Positions 9,188-17,778 of a stretch of 64,000 nt of DNA are shown here, one piece after another (the stretch's first letter is position 1; every line of letters begins with the position of its first letter). Position numbers and translations under genes: made by a program. Origin of the DNA: an uncultured Gammaproteobacteria bacterium (lineage in GTDB: Bacteria > Pseudomonadota > Gammaproteobacteria > HK1); assembly GCA_958295835.1 (NCBI GenBank), contig OY282378.1, positions 1 through 64,000 on the forward strand. Direction: 5' to 3'. The notes under the pieces are model-generated. The model did not search any database. It was not told the origin of the DNA and saw only the letters and a program-made list of their open reading frames with translations.

Positions 9188-9892
9188 ATGCGGATCGAGC
9201 CGGAGATCGATGGCGTGGACGTTGTCCTGGTCGGCGACTTCAACCCGGCGATTTTCACTCCCGCCTGGTTCGCGCTGAACGGCTTCCTGCCGGAGAGCGC
9301 CGTGGCCAACGCAGAGTTGCAGATTGCGCATCAACAGATCACTGCGTTCAACACGGACTGGCTTCGTCTGCAGGTGACGCCCGATCGTTTTTCCGCTGGA
9401 ACTTTGCAGGCGCCCCATGTCCGCTTGCACGATCTGGTCGTGCGTGTGTTCAAGGAGCACCTGCACCATACGCCTCTCAGAGATTTCGGAATCAATCGCG
9501 AGGTACATTTCCGGGTACGGAGCTTGGCGGTAAGGGATCGAATGGGAAGGACGCTGGCGCCGGTGGAGCCATGGGGCACCTGGGGTCGAGAGCTTGGGTC
9601 GGACGGCCTGCAAGGTGGTATGACGTCGCTCACGATGTCACGGAACAATCCCGAAGGAAGGCCGGCGGGCGGGCGAATCAACGTCACGGTGGAGCCGTCC
9701 TACCGCATCGGCGAGGGGCGGTTCGGCGTCTACGTTCGCGTCAACGACCACTACACGATTGACAATGCAACCGGCCCCGGAGCCAGCGGACGTTTGATGG
9801 AGCTTTTTGCCAACACCTTCGATGCGTCATTGGAACGTAGCGAAGGGATCATCGATCACATCATGTCCCTGGCGACGCATCAGGAGGTCTAG
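9188..9892 (+). CDS. Unrecognised protein, gene 1 of MBL cassette
   Basis: A 234-residue soluble protein I cannot assign with confidence. It has conserved-looking stretches VVLVGDFNPAIFTPAWFAL, FNTDWLRLQVTPDRF and DFGINREVHFRV, vaguely like the TIGR04255-type families of sporadically distributed proteins that often sit in defence loci. There is no signal peptide, membrane segment or obvious catalytic motif. The ATG at 9188 follows a short GGGG-rich leader. It ends 3 bp before the next ATG, and the third gene overlaps the second, so all three form one operon. It probably supplies a sensor or partner for the metallo-hydrolase; that is inference. Confidence 0.75.
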   Translation: MRIEPEIDGVDVVLVGDFNPAIFTPAWFALNGFLPESAVANAELQIAHQQITAFNTDWLRLQVTPDRFSAGTLQAPHVRLHDLVVRVFKEHLHHTPLRDFGINREVHFRVRSLAVRDRMGRTLAPVEPWGTWGRELGSDGLQGGMTSLTMSRNNPEGRPAGGRINVTVEPSYRIGEGRFGVYVRVNDHYTIDNATGPGASGRLMELFANTFDASLERSEGIIDHIMSLATHQEV

Positions 9893-9895
9893 TTC

Positions 9896-10507
9896 ATGTC
9901 CCGGACGGCTTCGTTTATCGCGGCACAACGTACCGATGCGTTTGGCGAGCGCAGTGGCTTCGATACGGATGCCGAGGCAAAGGATCTCCTTCGGACCGCA
10001 GACGAGGCCGTTCGCCTGGCGCTGGAACATGGAACGAACGCCGACCTGGCGACGAACACACACAACAGGGACGCGATATCGGCAACCCTGCGGGCGCCTG
10101 TCGGTCGAGAGCAGCACGACGACGCCTCCCGGCTCGTGAGCACGCTCCCGCCCCGCCCCCCGCGCCGTGTGCCGTCGGCAACCTTCCATGCGCTACAGGA
10201 GTGGGAAGGATACGTCGTCGACGTCGGCGCTGCCGACTTCGTGGCGCGCCTGGTCGATCTGACGGTCGGCTCGTCACATGAAAAAGAGGAAGCGGTGATT
10301 CCACTGACCGAGATCTCGGATGCCGATGCCGAAAGGATGCGCACCGGGAGCATCTTCCGCTGGGTGATCGGTTATGAACGCTCCGCGTCGGGGACAAAGA
10401 AGCGCGTATCCCAAATCGTATTTCGCGATCTTCCCCGCATTACCAGGGCCGATGTGCGGGAAGGCAGGGAGTGGGCGCGCGAAACGATGCAGTCGCTCGG
10501 GTTGTGA
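9896..10507 (+). CDS. Unrecognised protein, gene 2 of MBL cassette
   Basis: A 203-residue protein of unknown family. The N-terminal half is helical (DAEAKDLLRTADEAVRLALE); the C-terminal half is predicted beta-rich (LQEWEGYVVDVGAADFVAR, EEAVIPLTEISD, SIFRWVIGYE, VSQIVFRDLP), the kind of small barrel that could bind a peptide or nucleic acid. There is no transmembrane segment. It starts 3 bp after gene 1 and its stop overlaps the GTG start of the metallo-hydrolase (GTGA), which implies translational coupling and a fixed stoichiometry. Confidence 0.75.
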   Translation: MSRTASFIAAQRTDAFGERSGFDTDAEAKDLLRTADEAVRLALEHGTNADLATNTHNRDAISATLRAPVGREQHDDASRLVSTLPPRPPRRVPSATFHALQEWEGYVVDVGAADFVARLVDLTVGSSHEKEEAVIPLTEISDADAERMRTGSIFRWVIGYERSASGTKKRVSQIVFRDLPRITRADVREGREWARETMQSLGL

Positions 10508-11589
10508 CGGAAACGAACCGGCCGCCGGGAAAAGGCGAGTTCGAACTCACGCTTCTCGGTCCCGGCTATGGTGAGAGCATCGTCCTGCACGTCGGCGATG
10601 GCGCGTGGATCCTCATCGATTCCTGTATCGACGCGGCCGGAACGCCGAGGGCCTTGCAGTATCTGGAAAGCATCGACGTCGATCCCTCCCAGGCCGTCGT
10701 TCTGGTCGTGGCGACCCACTGGCACGACGATCACATCCGCGGGATGGCGCAACTGGTCGAAATCTGCGACGAGGCTGTTTTCTGCTGCGCTGGCGTACTA
10801 TGCCGGGAAGAATTTCTCGCCGCCGTCGATGCACTGGAAAAGCGACACCTATCCGTCGCCGGTTCCGGAGTTCGTGAAATTCACAGCGTGTTCTCACGGC
10901 TTGTACAGGCAGCCCGGAAGCCGACGCTTGCGTCCGCCGATCGTCGTGTTCTGGTTCAGGGCGGGTGTGAAATCTGGTCACTCTCACCCGACGACGCGCT
11001 TTTCCTGGATTTCCTGAGATCAATCGAGCGACTGTTTCCGGGCGAAGGTCAAAGCAAAACGCGGATTCCTGCCCTGTCTCCCAACGAGGTTGCCGTCGCA
11101 CTCTGGATCGGGGTGGCCGATGTCGCGGTACTGCTTGGTTCGGATTTGGAGAAGCGCGGTTGGACGGGAGTGCTGCAAAGTCGATCACGGCCGGCCGGCA
11201 GAGCCTCGGTGTTCAAGGTTCCGCACCACGGATCGGAAAACGCCCATGAAGATGGTGTATGGGAGCGGATTCTGGTCCCTGACCCCCTTGCGGTGCTCAC
11301 GCCCTGGCGCAGGGGCCGCGGCAGCCTGCCGAACCGGCGCGACGTGCAACGTATTCTTTCGTGCACGACGAACGCCTATGCTACCGCGAGGATCGATCAA
11401 TCCGGCTCGGCACGCACGGGCAGAGGCAGGACGGTCGAACGAACCATCCAGGAATCCGGCGTCACGCTTCGACCTGTCGGGGCATCGTCCGGCGCGCTTC
11501 GACTACGGAGGCCGCTTGGTTCCGGGAGACCATGGACGGTCGAAAAATTCGGATCCGCCTGCCGTCTCCAGGACTTCATCGGGCAATGA
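10504..11589 (+). CDS. Metallo-beta-lactamase-fold hydrolase
   Basis: A 361-residue MBL-fold enzyme. The metal motif is THWHDDHIRG near residue 75, with a distal PHHGSENAH near 245 as in the ComEC/Rec2-type MBL branch, and a conserved LGSDLE before it. No membrane segments are present, so it is a stand-alone cytoplasmic hydrolase, probably acting on a nucleotide or nucleic acid phosphodiester bond (family inference). The start is GTG at 10504, overlapping the upstream stop as GTGA; the longer in-frame extension lies inside gene 2. It is the likely effector of a three-gene cassette inserted into the DUF499/DUF7680 junction. Confidence 0.85.
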   Translation: MTETNRPPGKGEFELTLLGPGYGESIVLHVGDGAWILIDSCIDAAGTPRALQYLESIDVDPSQAVVLVVATHWHDDHIRGMAQLVEICDEAVFCCAGVLCREEFLAAVDALEKRHLSVAGSGVREIHSVFSRLVQAARKPTLASADRRVLVQGGCEIWSLSPDDALFLDFLRSIERLFPGEGQSKTRIPALSPNEVAVALWIGVADVAVLLGSDLEKRGWTGVLQSRSRPAGRASVFKVPHHGSENAHEDGVWERILVPDPLAVLTPWRRGRGSLPNRRDVQRILSCTTNAYATARIDQSGSARTGRGRTVERTIQESGVTLRPVGASSGALRLRRPLGSGRPWTVEKFGSACRLQDFIGQ

Positions 11590-11622
11590 TCCATCGACCA
11601 CATTGGGACGTGGAAGCCCTCA

Positions 11623-11695
11623 TCACCGAGCGCTCGTGCAGGTTCGCCAGCGGCGCCGCCTACGTCTCGGCGACCGCGGAAGCCAAGGAGGAGTG
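11623..11695 (+). repeat. Duplicated 3' end of the DUF499 gene
   Basis: The 41 bp at 11643-11683 are identical to 8847-8887, the last codons of DUF499 (RFASGAAYVSATAEA), and similarity extends about 20 bp further left. The copy ends in its own TGA just before the ATG at 11698. With the remnant at 8897-9125 it makes a duplicated junction on both sides of the MBL cassette. Confidence 0.85.
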
Positions 11696-11697
11696 AC

Positions 11698-12198
11698 ATG
11701 GTGACGCGAGTGAAGCGGATGGCTCTGGTCGAGACGCCGGAATCGGCGCCGCGCTACGAGCTGCGGGTGCGCGGCCACCGGCCGGGCGACACCGAATACG
11801 AGATCTGGCAGATGCCCTCGGCCGCGACGCCGCAGATCACATCGGCGACGCGCATCGCCGGGCTGCGGGGCCGGAACCTGGAGCTGGTCGAGCACCGGGT
11901 GCTGAAGCGGCTCGGGAGCGCGGGCATCAAGCTGGGTCCGAGCCGGCGGCGGGAAAGACATGGCTACGCCCTGACGGAAGATCTGGCGCTGACCCTGGGC
12001 CTGTTGTTCCGGGTGCTCGCGCCCATGCGCAGCCGGGGCAACATGCGGGCGGTGGCCGAAGGCATCGAGGCGATGGGGCGCGAGGAAGCGGCCTACTGGC
12101 TCGGCATGGCGATGCACCGCAGGCATCCCCGTCGGGTGCTGACGGCGCTGCGGTGCCTGCTGACCGAGCCACGGACGCGAAGGAGGGACGAGCAATGA
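11698..12198 (+). CDS. Small DUF499-locus protein (DUF7680-like)
   Basis: A 166-residue basic protein. The core pattern (RYELRVRGHRPGD, ITSATRIAGLRGRNLELVE, RRRERHGYALTEDLALTLGL, NMRAVAEGIEAMGREEAAYW, LTALRCLLTEP) matches what I remember of the small DUF7680-type proteins next to DUF499 ATPases; that label is from memory and unverified. It has no catalytic motif and many Arg residues, so DNA or subunit binding is plausible. The ATG is preceded by AAGGAGGAG, a very strong ribosome site. Its stop overlaps the next gene's ATG as ATGA. A collapsed second copy lies at 8897-9125. Confidence 0.75.
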   Translation: MVTRVKRMALVETPESAPRYELRVRGHRPGDTEYEIWQMPSAATPQITSATRIAGLRGRNLELVEHRVLKRLGSAGIKLGPSRRRERHGYALTEDLALTLGLLFRVLAPMRSRGNMRAVAEGIEAMGREEAAYWLGMAMHRRHPRRVLTALRCLLTEPRTRRRDEQ

Positions 12199-13484
12199 AG
12201 CTCGAACGGGTGGAGATCGAGAACTACCGCGCCATTGAGACGCTCGACCTGCCGCTCGATCCCGACTTGACCGTGTTCCACGGCGCCAACGGGCACGGAA
12301 AGACCAGCGTCCTGAGCGCCATCGCCGTGGGACTCGGCAGCATTCCCCGGCTGTTGCCCGACGTTTCCGGCATCGATTTTCTAGATACGGACATGCGCGG
12401 GTCCCGGCCTTTGCGGGTGGCGCTGTGCGCCGTCGGCGGGCTCGAATGGCAACGGCAGAGGCTCAAGCGTCTGGTGAGGCTCAAGCGTCTGGTGAGGCTC
12501 AAGCGCCTGAGAGACACGATCGACGGCATCGTCGCCGCGGACCGGGAGGGAGCGGAACCGCTCGATCTCCCCATCGTCGCCTTCTACGACACGGACCGCG
12601 CGGTGTTCGACGCGCCGCTTCGGCGCCGGGGCTTCAAGACGGAGTTCCCGCGTTACGCGGCGCTGGAAGGAGCGCTCGCCCCCCGCGCCAACTTCAGGGA
12701 GTTCTTCAAGTGGTTCTACGCCTTGGAGAACGAGGAGTTGCGGGAAAAGAAGGAACGGCGGAACTGGGATTACCAGTTGACGGAACTAGGCGCTGTTCGC
12801 ACGGCGATCGAACGCATGGTGCCCGGCGTCTCCGACCCCCGGATCAAGCTCCGGCCCCTGCGCTTCTCCGTGTCCATGGGTTCGGAAGCGGGCAAGCCGG
12901 CAGAGCTCGCGCTCGACCAGTTGAGCGGCGGCTACCGGATCGTCCTGGCGATGGCGGCCGACCTCGCCCGGCGCATGGCGCAAGGGAACCCGCATCTCGA
13001 CGACCCGCTCGGGTCGGAAGCGGTGGTGCTGATCGACGAGGTCGATTTGCACCTGCACCCCCAATGGCAGCAGCGGATTCTGGCCGATCTGAGGCGGACC
13101 TTCCCGAACACGCAGTTCATCGTCTCCACCCACAGCCCTCAGGTGCTGACGACGGTTCATCCGAAACACGTCATACACTTGCACCGAAAGAACGCGCGTA
13201 TCGTTGCGGGGCAATCTTCGGCGCCGACCTACGGCGCCGAGGCGGGAAGCGTGCTCGAGGCGGTTATGGGCGTGCGGGAACGGCCGGCCGCCGAACACAA
13301 CGAATTCGTGAAGAAGCTCGACGAATACATGCGTCTTGTCGATGACGGCCACGGTCGATCCGAAGAGGCCATGGCACTTAGGAACGAGCTTGAAAGTCTT
13401 TCCGCCAGGGACCCGGCGCTCGACGCGGCGGATATGGAGATGGAGCGGCAGGAAATCTTCGAACGGCTGGAGAAGACGTCTTGA
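12195..13484 (+). CDS. ptuA: Septu-like PtuA ATPase
   Basis: A 429-residue RecF/SMC-like ATPase. The N-terminus MKLERVEIENYRAIETLDL and Walker A GANGHGKT near residue 30 are followed by the signature LDQLSGGYRIVLAMAADLA, Walker B VVLIDEVDLHLHP and the D-loop/switch FIVSTHSPQVL. This is the PtuA/retron Ec78-type ATPase that pairs with an HNH nuclease. An insertion of three RLKRLV-like units (18-bp repeats, 12459-12509) is unusual. The gene overlaps the upstream stop (ATGA) and its own stop overlaps the HNH start (TTGA). It probably senses phage and controls the nuclease. No reverse transcriptase is present, so this is not a retron. Confidence 0.85.
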   Translation: MKLERVEIENYRAIETLDLPLDPDLTVFHGANGHGKTSVLSAIAVGLGSIPRLLPDVSGIDFLDTDMRGSRPLRVALCAVGGLEWQRQRLKRLVRLKRLVRLKRLRDTIDGIVAADREGAEPLDLPIVAFYDTDRAVFDAPLRRRGFKTEFPRYAALEGALAPRANFREFFKWFYALENEELREKKERRNWDYQLTELGAVRTAIERMVPGVSDPRIKLRPLRFSVSMGSEAGKPAELALDQLSGGYRIVLAMAADLARRMAQGNPHLDDPLGSEAVVLIDEVDLHLHPQWQQRILADLRRTFPNTQFIVSTHSPQVLTTVHPKHVIHLHRKNARIVAGQSSAPTYGAEAGSVLEAVMGVRERPAAEHNEFVKKLDEYMRLVDDGHGRSEEAMALRNELESLSARDPALDAADMEMERQEIFERLEKTS

Positions 13485-14233
13485 AACGGATACGACAATT
13501 CCCGGGACCCATTCCCGGTCTTGTCGAATACCAGAATCGGGCCGGCCCTAAAGCGAGTTGGCGAGGATATCGTAACCGTCCGGCGGGGCGTCAACGCTAC
13601 CTGGAACTTGTCAAGAACCTCGCCGACCTTCAGCACGGGCTCTGCGGTTACTGCGAGATCGATCTTCGCGAGGGAGACTGCCAGGTCGAGCACGTCATTC
13701 CGGTAAGCGACCCGAATCGCGGCGCGGCCCACGCTCTCGACGCCGGGAACATGATCGCCTGTTGCTGTGGCGGCGCCTCGAATGACCCCAACGTTCGACA
13801 AGATCCTGAGCGGTTTTCGCGGCCGGAGTATAGTTGCGGCCATGCGAAGGGCGACAACGTCGCCCCGGCATTCGTGGATCCGAGGACATTGCCGGACTTG
13901 CCGTCGTTGACGCGCGTACGTCCGGACGGTCGAATCGAAGTCGATGCAAGCGCGTGCCAATCCACCGGATGGTCCGTGGACAACGTGGAAATGACCATCT
14001 GGATTCTGGGCCTGAACGTCCAGCGATTACGGCGGGCGCGGAAGGATTATTGGAGCAATCTCTCCGGGATGATGCCGAAGTATCGTGGCGACTCGAACGC
14101 AATGAGAAATTGGGCGCACAGCCGACTTTTGCCGCAGAACGGCAGTCTGCACAAATTCTTCACTACCAATCGTTCGTATTTCGGACAATTGGGCGAGCGC
14201 GTTCTGGCGGAAGAACCCCGCGACTGGATTTGA
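13481..14233 (+). CDS. ptuB: Septu-like PtuB HNH endonuclease
   Basis: A 250-residue HNH protein of the TIGR02646/PtuB type. The zinc/HNH core is CGYCEIDLREGDCQVEHVIP followed by AGNMIACCCGG and later CGHAKGDN, a typical split CxxC...EH...N...H arrangement. The N-terminus (MKRIRQFPGPIPGL) matches the basic start of this family. The start is a TTG at 13481 overlapping the PtuA stop. It is expected to degrade DNA (or possibly another nucleic acid) once released by PtuA. Immediately downstream, within 15 bp, begins a truncated DUF1156 copy, so the Septu pair was inserted at the methylase start. Confidence 0.85.
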   Translation: MKRIRQFPGPIPGLVEYQNRAGPKASWRGYRNRPAGRQRYLELVKNLADLQHGLCGYCEIDLREGDCQVEHVIPVSDPNRGAAHALDAGNMIACCCGGASNDPNVRQDPERFSRPEYSCGHAKGDNVAPAFVDPRTLPDLPSLTRVRPDGRIEVDASACQSTGWSVDNVEMTIWILGLNVQRLRRARKDYWSNLSGMMPKYRGDSNAMRNWAHSRLLPQNGSLHKFFTTNRSYFGQLGERVLAEEPRDWI

Positions 14234-14244
14234 GCCGGTGCCCG

Positions 14245-14305
14245 ATGTCTGGCTGATCGAACGGTGGTTGCCGATCACGGCGCTCGGCATCGAGAGCGGA
14301 TGCCG
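14245..14305 (+). pseudogene. DUF1156 5'-end fragment (copy 2)
   Basis: The stretch encodes LIERWLPITALGIESGCR and then a stop, matching codons 4-20 of the methylase gene at 17779. It sits 12 bp after the HNH stop. The following 14306-14648 holds no gene I can support, but 14336-14368 resembles the leader of the intact methylase at 17743-17770 (CACCGG.CCGAAG...CACCGGGCG), so the leader is duplicated as well. Confidence 0.7.
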
Positions 14306-14648
14306 ATAACTCGGCGAGCCGGTTTACGTCCTGTGCACCGGCCCGAAGCTCACCGGGCGGTGAGCGGTGAAACGATGGCAGCAACCCCCGGCGGCAGGGT
14401 GATTCCATGTGGCGGAAAGGGCGTGCGCGCGTGGGCCGGTTCGGTCGGGCGCGGACAGCGGAGGTCCTGGGACAGCGCATCCCAGAGACACGAGTATCTC
14501 GCCCGCCTGCGAAGGGCGGGGCCGCGACAGTTGATGCGAGCGAGACGCCTGTGTTCCCAAGGAGGGGTGTCCCCAATGATGCCGAGCCTGTCCGCTTTCC
14601 CGGGCCCGGGTCGGTCGGCATGAAATCACCCTGCGGCGGGAGGCAACC

Positions 14649-14817
14649 ATGACCGATACCCGGCTGATCGAGCGGTGGTCGCCGATCGCGGAGATCGGCG
14701 TCGAGAGCACGTGCGAGCGGCGGTCGATGACCGCGCTGCTGCCGATTTACTACCTGCACGTCTGGCGGGCGCGGCGCCCGCTGGTGGCGTCGCAGGCCGT
14801 CGTGCTGGTCTCCCTTA
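14649..14817 (+). pseudogene. DUF1156 5'-end fragment (copy 3, 55 codons)
   Basis: An ATG at 14649 opens TDTRLIERWSPIAEIG, then ERRSMTALLPIYYLHVW and RARRPLVASQAVVLVSL, aligning without gaps to the first 55 codons of the methylase at 17779. It then runs into foreign sequence and stops at 14915. Several substitutions (for example W to R in HVWRARRP) show it is not a fresh duplicate. Confidence 0.8.
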
Positions 14818-14821
14818 CCGA

Positions 14822-14931
14822 AGGAAACGCGAGCCGAAGATGTCGAGTAGAGGGAAAGGGGGCGCGGCCCCGTAGCCGTACGACCGGGTCGGCCGGATGG
14901 CTGACGCCCGGCTGATCGAGCGGTGGTCGCA
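14822..14931 (+). pseudogene. DUF1156 leader plus 5' fragment (copy 4)
   Basis: Bases 14822-14931 align with 5591-5697: a shared leader (GATGTCGAGTAGAG, CCCCGTAGCCGT) followed by ATGGCTGACGCCCGGCTG and ATCGAGCGGTGG, the methylase start. The copy breaks off after 12 codons. The remaining 14932-15094 is AT-richer and I see nothing in it. Confidence 0.75.
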
Positions 14932-15094
14932 GGGCCAGATCGCTAAAAATCCACTGACAACAAATGGAGATGGCAAGAAATGGACACGATGGCACCTGAA
15001 AGTTTGATCCAACATTCCTCGAAGCTGGAGGATTCGCGAGGGGCGAGATCAACAAATGGTTCGATGGATGGCTCGTTCCGCTTGATGTTCTATG

Positions 15095-16801
15095 TCACTC
15101 TTGTTCTTTGTTCAGCATCTTATGCAGAGTATCTAGACTTTCGGCACATCTCTCGGCCATTCCTCTTACGTGTTCTCTCGCCGTTCCGTACTCCTCCAAC
15201 AAATCTCTCACTTTCTCACTCCAGCTTTCTCCTCTCTTATGTCCCCACATCCAGCTTCGTACCTGTTGGAGCTCCTTCAGGCTTTCTACTGTCTTCTCCG
15301 CTTCTTTCTTGTCCATCCCACCGTATACCAGTGCTTCTTGTGCCCATCGGATGCCTCTCCATTTCTTTTCGTCTTCTGTGATGTTTCCCTTACCCCTGCG
15401 TATACATATACGTTTCAACCCCTGCGCCTTTAGTCCTTCCACTACTACTTGTTGCATGGCTGCTATGCTCTGCGCCCATTCATCTTTGCTCCTGCTCAGA
15501 GGATATTGTATTTGCTCCTCAAGTTCATCCATTTCCGCTTCGAACCATTCCGGTTTATTTCTCATTATCCTTCTTATTGTCTCTATCAGTCTCTCTATTC
15601 CTGGTTCAATCTCTCTCCATTTGCCAATGAAATCTGTCCTTATCGTTCTTTCGGGTAACCATGCCTTCGGTTTTTCGTTGAATTGTTTCCAGTGCATCTG
15701 TTCTTCATATGGGATGCCTGCCAGATCTTTTGCATACGCAAATACTTGTCCTTCTTCGTTGTAGTCCCAGCTCTTGATATGCCAAGCATTCCGGCAAGTT
15801 ATGCTACTTGCCGTCAGCGTGTACTTTTCCTTGTCCATCTTGTATTTGCTCAGTACTTCCCCGTCGAAAAAGATGGGAGAGATTTCGTAGGGTTTACCCT
15901 CCGCATTCTCGTAATAAGATGTCATATTTTTCGGTTCTAGCGTCATCTTGACTAATCTTCTGTGTCTCCAGTCACATACCAGAAATTCTTCGTACCTTTT
16001 TTCCGTAGTCTTTGAGTTTATATGGGCAGCCAAGGTGTACTTGTCGTGCCTCTTTCTGATTACTTTCACTCCTCTTATCCATCCTTGATCTTCTTCCTCG
16101 TGTTCTTCGTAGTACAGACCTACTGATGCTTCGATCCTTTTCTTCGTTTCCTGAATCTTCCATTCTTTGAAGTTTTCTCTCGTCCACATGCAATCGAACA
16201 CGAGCAGGATCAGTTCGCCTCTGGCTGTAGTTTGCATTTCCATCATTTCGCTGTTTGCATGTATGATTTTCGTATTGTCTATTTCTTCTATTTTGATAAC
16301 ATCTTCCACATCTCCATTATCATCCAATCTGCACCACGCCTTGTTTTCTCTTACCCAATGTAATCCGTGCGCCCACAGAAGTTCCTGCCTTATATCGTAG
16401 TAGTCTTTTCTTCCTGTCATCCCTTCGAATGTTCTGTGTTCCACCACCCGATCTGCCGCTCCAGGATTTTCGTGTTTATCTCCTCCGATCCTCATTTTCT
16501 CCTCACCATATTCGATCCTCGGTGCTTGTCCCCCTCCTTCGACCATGCCGCACCATAAACTTGTATCCATCGTCATATCGTCCCACCTGTGTCTGTTATC
16601 TTCTTCGATTCTTTTCCATGTTTCTTCTTTGCATATTGCCGTCTTGACGAGGATGCTGTTTTCACACCATCCGCTCGCGAACAGTATAATCCGCTCCCTA
16701 TCAAATTCTTGGCTTTTGATCAGCCGGATTACATCGTCCTTTTTCTTCTTCCAGTCCTCTCTTCCTTTACTTATTTCTCTCACTGCGCTCATCGTGTTCA
16801 T
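15095..16801 (-). CDS. Low-GC orphan gene, large unknown protein
   Basis: A 568-residue protein I do not recognise. It is rich in Trp, Lys and Glu, with many WK/WR pairs (KNKAWCRLDD-type patches, DCMWTRENFKEWKIQE, CRNAWHIKSWDYNEEG) and a helical C-terminal third with regularly spaced Trp (KPEWFEAEMDELEEQIQ, RSWMWGHKRG). There is no P-loop, nuclease motif, signal peptide or membrane helix. The ATG at 16801 is preceded by AGGAGAAGAAA. Its base composition is clearly lower in GC than everything around it, and it lies between methylase fragments and an IS, all signs of recent transfer. A defence role is only suggested by location. Confidence 0.75.
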   Translation of the reverse strand: MNTMSAVREISKGREDWKKKKDDVIRLIKSQEFDRERIILFASGWCENSILVKTAICKEETWKRIEEDNRHRWDDMTMDTSLWCGMVEGGGQAPRIEYGEEKMRIGGDKHENPGAADRVVEHRTFEGMTGRKDYYDIRQELLWAHGLHWVRENKAWCRLDDNGDVEDVIKIEEIDNTKIIHANSEMMEMQTTARGELILLVFDCMWTRENFKEWKIQETKKRIEASVGLYYEEHEEEDQGWIRGVKVIRKRHDKYTLAAHINSKTTEKRYEEFLVCDWRHRRLVKMTLEPKNMTSYYENAEGKPYEISPIFFDGEVLSKYKMDKEKYTLTASSITCRNAWHIKSWDYNEEGQVFAYAKDLAGIPYEEQMHWKQFNEKPKAWLPERTIRTDFIGKWREIEPGIERLIETIRRIMRNKPEWFEAEMDELEEQIQYPLSRSKDEWAQSIAAMQQVVVEGLKAQGLKRICIRRGKGNITEDEKKWRGIRWAQEALVYGGMDKKEAEKTVESLKELQQVRSWMWGHKRGESWSEKVRDLLEEYGTAREHVRGMAERCAESLDTLHKMLNKEQE

Positions 16802-16896
16802 TTTCTTCTCCTGCGTTCCAGTGGTTTTAGTCAGAAGTGGACCCCGATTATTGGACAGGGCGATAAGTGTACTCCGCCCCCGTTGGTTCGCCAGCT

Positions 16897-17380
16897 TCAC
16901 GCTGCCTTGGGCCATGAGCCGCTGTCAGCATACACCGCGTCGGGTGTCCTGCGCCCAAGGCCCTGATGGCGGCGCTCGGCATTGTAGAACCGGAAGTAGC
17001 GGCCCAGTCCCGCGCGAGCCGCGGCCACGCCCTCGTAGGCGTGCAGATACACCTCCGCGTACTTCACACTCCTCCACAGCCGTTCCACGAACACGTTGTC
17101 CACTCAGACGCTGTACTCGCTTGCGGTTGGCCTTCACCCCACGTTCCCCGAGCCAATCGCTCAATCGACGGCTCCCGTAGAACGGGAACTGAAGATGGGC
17201 CTCGTCGAGCAGGCGCATGGCCTTCAGGTCCTGTTCCGAGACCGGTGCTGGCTGGTGGTACACGCTCGAACGCGACAGCGCCAGCAGCTCGCACTGATGC
17301 GTCACCGCCAATGAGTGACCCCGCTCGATCATGGCCTTGCGCCGGGGGCGGCTCAATGACCGAGCTTGCCGGATAAACAA
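16897..17380 (-). pseudogene. IS3-family OrfB, catalytic core deleted
   Basis: The N-terminal part (CELLALSRSSVYHQPAPV, FPFYGSRRLSDWL) and the extreme C-terminal part (DNVFVERLWRSVKYAEVYL, GLGRRTPDAVYA) are present in different frames. The roughly 130 residues with the two catalytic Asp of the DDE triad are missing; only the Glu-containing block remains. The element cannot transpose on its own. Confidence 0.85.
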
Positions 17381-17634
17381 TCCCGTTCCATCGTCAACTG
17401 TCCGATCTTCGCGTGCAGCTCCTTGACTTGGTGCTCGGTGTCGTTGTCTCGTGCGGCCCCGCGTTCGAACAGGCGCTCGGCGCTGCCCACCAAGCGGCCT
17501 CGCCAGTCCTGAATCTGGTTCGGGTGCACGTCGTACTGTTGAGCCAGTTCCGCGAGGGTCTTCTCACCGCGAACCGCGGCCACCGCCACCTTCGCCTTGA
17601 ACGACGCCGAATGATTCCTGCGCTTGCGTCTCAT
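17353..17634 (-). CDS. IS3-family transposase OrfA
   Basis: A 93-residue OrfA with the helix-turn-helix FKAKVAVAAVRGEKTLAELA followed by QYDVHPNQIQDWR, and a C-terminal leucine-zipper-like region (VKELHAKIGQLTMERDCL). It would bind the terminal repeats. The orfB frame begins just upstream of its stop, as expected for programmed -1 frameshifting in IS3 elements. Confidence 0.85.
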   Translation of the reverse strand: MRRKRRNHSASFKAKVAVAAVRGEKTLAELAQQYDVHPNQIQDWRGRLVGSAERLFERGAARDNDTEHQVKELHAKIGQLTMERDCLSGKLGH

Positions 17635-17778
17635 CTTCTGCTCCTCTCTCTCACTGCTATGATCATGGCAGAAGACACTGACTGAATCGTGATCCCTGTC
17701 CAACCGCTGGGATCCACCTCACACGGCCCTCTGGTTCCTGGTCACCGGGCCGAAGCACCGGGCGAGCGACCGAAGCGC

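Larger units (their letters stand above)
16837..17717 (-). mobile_element. Internally deleted IS3-family element
   Basis: The ends are 24-bp imperfect inverted repeats: 16837-16860 begins GTGGACCCCG and ends TTGGACAGGG, and the complement of 17694-17717 begins GTGGATCCCA and ends TTGGACAGGG. Inside are an intact orfA and an orfB lacking its middle. At 881 bp it is roughly 400 bp short of a usual IS3-type element. I see no convincing target duplication. Confidence 0.85.

Noticed and set aside
12195..14233. Retron Ec78-type system
   Set aside because: The ATPase and HNH partner match, but there is no reverse transcriptase or msr/msd-like RNA next to them, so Septu is the better call.
16831..17725. 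Target-site duplication for the IS3-family element
   Set aside because: The bases flanking the two inverted repeats (TCAGAA and CTCACA) do not match.
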